8,079 nt of DNA from UBA1231 sp045123185 (GTDB lineage: Bacteria > Bacillota_I > Bacilli_A > ML615J-28 > CAG-313), in contig JBGVIL010000098.1 in the NCBI GenBank assembly GCA_045123185.1, positions 1 through 8,079 on the forward strand, given 5' to 3'. Both the position numbers and the translations under genes were made by a program. Each line of letters opens with the position of its first letter. Within the stretch, counting starts at the first letter, position 1. Shown one piece after another: positions 1 to 5,700 of the stretch. The notes beneath the pieces are model-generated. The model searched no databases and was not told where the DNA came from. It was given only the letters and a program-made list of their open reading frames with translations.

Positions 1-2362
1 AACAAAAGCTATTGATAATTGTGATGGAACAACTGAAAAAATGCGTGAAACAATGGAAGCTACTGCTCAAGGTAGTATTAAAGAAATGTTATCTAAAATC
101 GAAGAAATGGGTATTCAAATAGGACAAAAATTATTGCCTCATGTAGTTACTATTATTGAAAAAATTAGTAATCTTGTTGATTGGTTCAATAATCTTGATG
201 ATAGTACACAAGACTTAATTATCAATATTGGTTTATTAGGTGTTGGGTTAAGTCCAGTATCGGGATTATTAGGAAAAGTATTTGGTGGAGCAAGTAAATT
301 AGCAGGAAAATTAGGTGAATTAGCGTCTAATAGTGTCGAAGCAGGAGTTGAAATTTCACAAGCAACTACTGTGTTAGGAAAAATGAAAGCAACAATAGGA
401 AGTGGAGCTAGTGGATTAGTAGCTTCATTAGGAGGATTAGTTGGTGTTTTAGGCGCGTTAGGTACTGGTGTTGCTATTGCAGGAGCAGGAATGGCTATCT
501 ATGGAGTTATTTACGGTCTTCAACATTTAAAAGACACATCATTATCAACAATGGATACATGGAGCGTTGTATGTAAAGGTATGGAAGATGGTACTAATGG
601 ATACGTTGAAAAGATATCGGAAAGATTAGGAGAAGCTGAAAAAGTTGTAAAAAATTTCGAAGAAGTAGGAACATCTTCTTTAATTGACGCTTTTAAAAAT
701 GCAAAAGATGGAGCAGAAGTCGATTTAACTGGTTTTAAAGATACAATCAAATCACAATTAGACCAGACAAAAACAATCATAGATACAAATACAAGTGAAA
801 TGGTTAATACGCTTGCTTTATTTAATGATAATGCAACTGGAACAATGATTTTTACAATAGATGAACTAGCTAAAATTAGTAATAGTCATAGTGATAAAAT
901 ATTCGAGGGTGTACAAACAGCATATGATGGTTTAATGCAAACAGTAGATGAAAAAAGCGCTCTTATTGAACAATATATGCAAGAATATGGTATATCATAT
1001 GAAGACGCTTATGCAAAATGGGAAGAGCAGGTATTATTAGGATATCAAGATTTTTGTGAACAAATGACAATCGCTCAAAGTGGTCATCAAGCGGATAGTT
1101 TACAATCATTAAACGATTATTTAGATAAAAACGGCGCATTAAATAAAGATAATTGGACAACATACTTAGGTGATTTAAATCAAGGATTACAAGATGAAAA
1201 GGATTTAATTAATCAAAGAAGACAAGAAAAACTTTCAGCGTTAATTGAAGCGAATAATGAATTAGCAGTAAATGAACGTTACAGCATGGAAGAAATGGTA
1301 GCAATTGCAGATTTACAGGCACAACAAGAACAAGCAATAGCAGTTGATAATTATAATAGACAAAAACAAATAGCATTGGATTTGTTGTTGGCTCAAGGTG
1401 AAATTAGACAAGATGAATATGAACAAGAATTTAAGGCAATAGGTGAATCAAAAACATTAAATGATAATTATCAAAAATACTTGGGTGAATTACTTGAACG
1501 TTCAGCAACGGATAGAAGTGGTGTTTGGGAACAAGCATATAATGCTATGAGTTATATTGAGAAAGATTATCAAAATAGAAGTTTAATAAATTCTGAAAAT
1601 TTCTTAGATAACTTAATCACATATTTTGAAAATGGTGGTACTACAATTGAAGGCGCTATTGAATATTGTACTCAACAAATGTCTAATGATATGGAAACAG
1701 CAGAGGGAAATGTAACAAGTAGTGCTGAAAATATTCAAAGTGAATTAAATGATACTGCTAGTAATGCGGAAACAAATGCAAGTAGAATTAATACCGCAAT
1801 TCAAAGTATTAAAGGTAAAACAATTGATGTTGATGTTGTATTTAAAACAGAGGGGTACGAATCGCTTGTTAGAAAAATGAATCATGTTTCAACTTCATAT
1901 GGTGGTAAATATGGTTATGACCCTGCATTGAATGATAGTGGTAGTGGTATTAATGCTTATGCTATTTCACCTTATGCAGATTTCTTTGGTGGTATGAACG
2001 CTGAGTCTTATCCAACTTTTGATTTTTATGGATTAAAAGATGGTGCTACTAAAACAATTTCACTAGCTTCTTTTGCAGACGAAGGTATTAGTGCTTATGC
2101 TACTAATGATGATGTTGCTTCAAGTTTAATTTCAAATTCTGTAAATAATTATAATAACTATAATTCTCAACCAAATAGAAGTAATTATTCTAGTAGTCAA
2201 GTATTAAACATGATGAAAAATATGATGAATGATATGAATAAAAATTCTGGTGTTAATATTAATTTAAATATCGAACATTTCGAAAATAATAGTGAAAAAG
2301 ACATTGAACAATTATGCAAAGAAATAAGTTATTATTTGCAAATTCATAACAAAAGATGGTAA
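1..2362 (+). CDS. Phage tail tape measure protein, C-terminal part (5' end outside window)
   Basis: Tape measure proteins run inside the tail tube, set its length during assembly and are released at DNA injection. The frame is open from the left edge (first whole codon at position 2), so the ATG at 41 is internal. In all 786 residues are visible, ending TAA at 2360-2362. Seen in order: an N-terminal stretch with a run like IGQKLLPHVVTIIEKI followed by WFNNLDDSTQDLI, typical of the core of TP901-type tape measure proteins; a Gly/Ala/Leu-rich hydrophobic segment with membrane-helix character (about 413-520); a long charged, Gln/Glu-rich, probably coiled-coil middle (about 600-1800); an Asn/Ser-rich stretch (about 2130-2200); and a C-terminal tail, NINLNIEHFENNSEKDIEQL, resembling the end of many Gram-positive phage tape measures. 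No peptidoglycan-hydrolase domain is visible here. Arg codons are mostly AGA. A terminator begins at the stop codon. The family call is confident; total length is unknown. Confidence 0.93.
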   Translation, partial: TKAIDNCDGTTEKMRETMEATAQGSIKEMLSKIEEMGIQIGQKLLPHVVTIIEKISNLVDWFNNLDDSTQDLIINIGLLGVGLSPVSGLLGKVFGGASKLAGKLGELASNSVEAGVEISQATTVLGKMKATIGSGASGLVASLGGLVGVLGALGTGVAIAGAGMAIYGVIYGLQHLKDTSLSTMDTWSVVCKGMEDGTNGYVEKISERLGEAEKVVKNFEEVGTSSLIDAFKNAKDGAEVDLTGFKDTIKSQLDQTKTIIDTNTSEMVNTLALFNDNATGTMIFTIDELAKISNSHSDKIFEGVQTAYDGLMQTVDEKSALIEQYMQEYGISYEDAYAKWEEQVLLGYQDFCEQMTIAQSGHQADSLQSLNDYLDKNGALNKDNWTTYLGDLNQGLQDEKDLINQRRQEKLSALIEANNELAVNERYSMEEMVAIADLQAQQEQAIAVDNYNRQKQIALDLLLAQGEIRQDEYEQEFKAIGESKTLNDNYQKYLGELLERSATDRSGVWEQAYNAMSYIEKDYQNRSLINSENFLDNLITYFENGGTTIEGAIEYCTQQMSNDMETAEGNVTSSAENIQSELNDTASNAETNASRINTAIQSIKGKTIDVDVVFKTEGYESLVRKMNHVSTSYGGKYGYDPALNDSGSGINAYAISPYADFFGGMNAESYPTFDFYGLKDGATKTISLASFADEGISAYATNDDVASSLISNSVNNYNNYNSQPNRSNYSSSQVLNMMKNMMNDMNKNSGVNINLNIEHFENNSEKDIEQLCKEISYYLQIHNKRW

Positions 2363-2397
2363 AAGAGTAGGCATCAAATCCTACTCTTTTATTTTTT
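2361..2397 (+). terminator. Intrinsic (rho-independent) terminator after the tape measure gene
   Basis: An 11-bp perfect inverted repeat, AAAAGAGTAGG (2361-2371) and CCTACTCTTTT (2380-2390), encloses an 8-base loop and is followed by A and six T (2392-2397). The left arm starts on the last two bases of the TAA stop codon. The outer four pairs are A-T, so the arms also supply an upstream A-tract and part of the T-tract; only the inner pairs are G+C-containing. The A-rich left arm could support weaker termination in the opposite direction. It would end or reduce transcription coming from the tape measure side before the giant tail gene. Confidence 0.88.
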
Positions 2398-2451
2398 GAT
2401 TATTCTTAACTGAATAAAATTAGTTTTTTATTTATTGTAGGAGGTTATAAA
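2398..2451 (+). promoter_or_regulatory. Intergenic leader with strong ribosome binding site for the giant tail gene
   Basis: The Shine-Dalgarno sequence AGGAGG (2439-2444) lies 7 bases before the ATG at 2452, which is close to ideal and fixes the start; an in-frame TAA at 2407-2409 rules out an upstream ATG extension. Because a terminator immediately precedes this spacer, a promoter here would be expected if the downstream gene is not fed only by read-through. The only candidate I can see is weak: TTAACT at 2406-2411 and TATTTA at 2429-2434, 17 bases apart, with a poor -10. The ribosome binding site is confident; the promoter is not established. Confidence 0.75.
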
Positions 2452-2766
2452 ATGGCTAATAAAAGGGTATCAGAATTAACTGAAACAACAAATATAACTA
2501 ATTCTGATTATATAATGATAACACAAGACGGAGAATCTAAAAAAATTAAAGCCAACACATTTTCGACAAAGACAGAAGTTACACAACAAATACAAGACGC
2601 TATTTCTAATAATGATAACTATGCAACAAAAGAAGAATTAAACGAATTAAAGAACTCTGTCAGTAACGGTAAAACATTAATAGCGGACGCGATTACTGAC
2701 AAAGGTGTACCAACGTCCGCAACTGATACTTTCCAAACAATGGCAAACAACATAAGAGACATTAAC
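2452..2766 (+). other. Domain: tail-fibre N-terminal attachment module (residues about 1-105)
   Basis: Residues 1-40 have the pattern 'V-S-E-L-T-E-T ... D-Y-I-M-I ... D-G-E-S-K-K-I', common at the N-termini of fibre and appendage proteins of Gram-positive phages. Residues about 41-70 are charged and probably helical (TEVTQQIQDAI...TKEELNELK), suggesting a trimeric coiled coil. Residues about 71-103 match a short motif I recognise from many Bacillota phage tail proteins, around GKTLIADAITDKGV, then DTFQTMANNI. By analogy this end binds the virion and the rest projects outward. Family resemblance is from memory; no alignment was made. Confidence 0.7.
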
Positions 2767-5700
2767 GGAGGAGGAAGTGGAGGATCAACAGAAGAATTTT
2801 ACGGTGATATTGTTGTTAATAAAACAACTGTCAATGTAAATAATGTAGATACCGACTCTATTAAAATTAAATTAAATCAACGCCCAACTAATAATCAAAT
2901 TGTTACTATTACAACAAGTAATCATATTACATTAAGTCAAACATCATTAACATTTACACCTACAAATTGGAATGTTGAACAATCAATAATTATTTCACAT
3001 AATTCAAATGAATTAACAGACCATACAGGAACAATTACATTATCATCACCAAATGTTTCAGACGTGACAATTACGGTAAATGTATTAAATTCATCTTTAA
3101 TATCTTATGGTAATATTATTATTAATAAAACAAGTTTAACTTTTAATAAAGGTGAAAATGAAACATTTACAGTTAAATTGGATAAATCTCCAACAGTTAA
3201 TCAAAATATCAGTATTGTATCGGATGATAATAATGTAACATTAGATAAATCAATTATTACTTTTACTCCAACTAATTATAATACTGAACAAGTAGTAACT
3301 GTTTCTTCTTCAATGGCAGCGACAGCAACAGTTACATTATCTTCAGAAGGAGTATCTAGTAAATCAATTAGTGTAATGGTAGTTGAGCAATCAAGCGGAT
3401 CAGAAGGCGGTATAGAAATCGTTCCATCTGAAGATAATTTTGCTGTTGATGAAAGTAGTTCTTATTATTTATCATACGCTTTAAGAGGTGAAATTGGAGA
3501 CGATGAAATAAAAGAATTATCAATAAGTTGTAATGATAATAAAGTAAATATTTCACCATCATATGTAACAGTTAGAAAATCTAATTTTAATGATTCATTT
3601 TATATTAGTATGAACATTCAATCAACATCACTAGCTAGTGGTAGAACTGCAACATTAACTTTTAGTGGCGATGGATTCGCAACAAAAACAATATCTTTTA
3701 CTATCAATAATAATAACACTAGCGGTTCTGAAGAAATATATGGAGAAATTTTAATTGATACAACAAGTGTATCTATTATTGATAATTCAACAGCTAGAAT
3801 TGGTGTCACACTTGATTCTGCTCCATCTTCAAATCAATTAGTTAGTGTGTCAGTAAATAATTCATATGCTCAAATTGATAAAACAGGATTAACTTTTACA
3901 CCATCAAATTATTCATCAATACAATATGTCACTGTTAGTTTAGGAACTGCATTGATATTAGCAGAAGAACAAACATTTTCTTCAATTATTACTTTATCGT
4001 CTAATAATGTTTCTAGTAAAACAGTTAATGTTAGTATTACCGTATCTGGAGCTACAACAACAGAATCTTATGGTGATATTATCGTTAACAATACTATTTT
4101 AAGTGTAAATGAAAGTAATTCAACATCATTTACTGTCAAACTAGATAAAGCGCCAACTAATAACCAAACTGTAAATATTTATGTAAATTCATCTGAAGTA
4201 GCAACTGTTGAACCAACATCAATAACATTTACACCTTATAATTATAATTCAGAACAAACAATTGTTGTTTACGGAACTAAAGATAGTACATCATATGTTG
4301 ATAAATCAACACAAATTACTGTTTCGTCAAATAATGTTTCTTCTAAATATATCTATTTAACAGTAAAAAATACTGACGCTGAAAGTGGTGGCGGTAGTGG
4401 TAGCACAGATACCGATACTTATTTACCACTTGAAGATAGTAATGTTCGTAATTTAGTTCCTTATTTATCAACTTATTATATAAAACCAACAGTAGCTCCT
4501 AATGAAGAAATTATTTTAAATTACTTTGTTACTGATTATTATGGACGTAGCTATACTAATAATAGTAATTTTTACAATTACAAAATAATCGTAAAACGTG
4601 ATGGAAAACCAGATATTGTTACAAAAAATGTTTCAGCGGGAGACCATTCAGTAAGTTTAGGTTCTTATAGTTCTGAAGGAACATATCACTTTTCTATTGT
4701 AGCAGTAGATCAATATGGACGTTACTCTCATGAATTATTTAATTATGTACGTGTTCAAAATTTAAAAATTCAAGACTCTTACACAATAACATCTTCTGAT
4801 TTATCATCTTATGGTATTGTAATCAATAACGATAAAGAAGAAAGAGAATATGTAACAGTTAGTAGTGCGAACTTTGAAAAAATTGAAAATGATGATCAAA
4901 AAGCAACAGTTCAATCTGCTATTGATAATGCTTATAATAATGGCTCTGTTTCTAGTGGAAAATATAAAGTATTCATTCCAATGTTTGGTGCTTCAAGTGG
5001 AACAAACTATAAAGGAAAAACAAATGGATGGAAATGTTTAAAAGTAAAATATGGTAGTGGATTTGATGCAGCAACATATTTAAATCAATGTGCTACTAAT
5101 AGACAAAATTTACAAAGATTAATTAATGATAAAGCAAACGCAGGATATAATAAAATTATTCTTCCTAATGCTACATATATGATTGATAATAACCCTATTG
5201 ATGTTCCTAACGGAGTCACATTAGATTTAGGTGGATCTACAATTAAAATGTGTCCTATCACTGGCAATGGTGCTTTAATGGTGAGAATGACAGATTGTAC
5301 GGATACACATTTATGTAATGGTATAATCGAAGGAGATTATTTTGCTCATGACTATGCTAACTCAACTTCTAACTCTGAATGGGTATCTGGAGTTGAAATG
5401 GGTGGTTCTTGTCGTTATTGTTCAATTCATGATTTAACAATTAAAAACATTACTGGTTATGGTTTACAAAATAGCATTTCAAGCGCATCACCTAATGGCA
5501 ATACATTCTACGGTGCTATTAAAGTTGCAGATTTAGAACAAGGTGATATTGATAGAGAAACAGGACAAAATATTTCATGTTCATATCGTTTAAGAAGTGG
5601 AGTATCAAACATTTCAGCTTATCAAGGAAACTCAGAATTTATTTCTATGTCTATTCACTTAAATTATCAAGGTAATGAATTTAGTTCATGGAACTATTTC

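Noticed and set aside
41..43. ATG at 41 as the start of the tape measure gene
   Set aside because: The frame is open upstream to the window edge and the upstream residues (KAIDNCDGTTEK) continue the same protein; no ribosome binding site precedes it.
520..1163. Minus-strand open frames at 520-780 and 963-1163
   Set aside because: They lie wholly opposite the tape measure gene, have no ribosome binding site or recognisable domain, and look like shadows of an AT-rich gene.
2406..2434. Possible sigma-70-type promoter (TTAACT, 17 bases, TATTTA)
   Set aside because: The -10 matches the consensus at only three of six positions and such matches are frequent in AT-rich DNA; not reported as a separate feature.
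3368..5267. Minus-strand open frames at 3368-3562, 3618-3809 and 5085-5267
   Set aside because: All are short, opposite the giant tail gene, low in complexity and without domain signatures.
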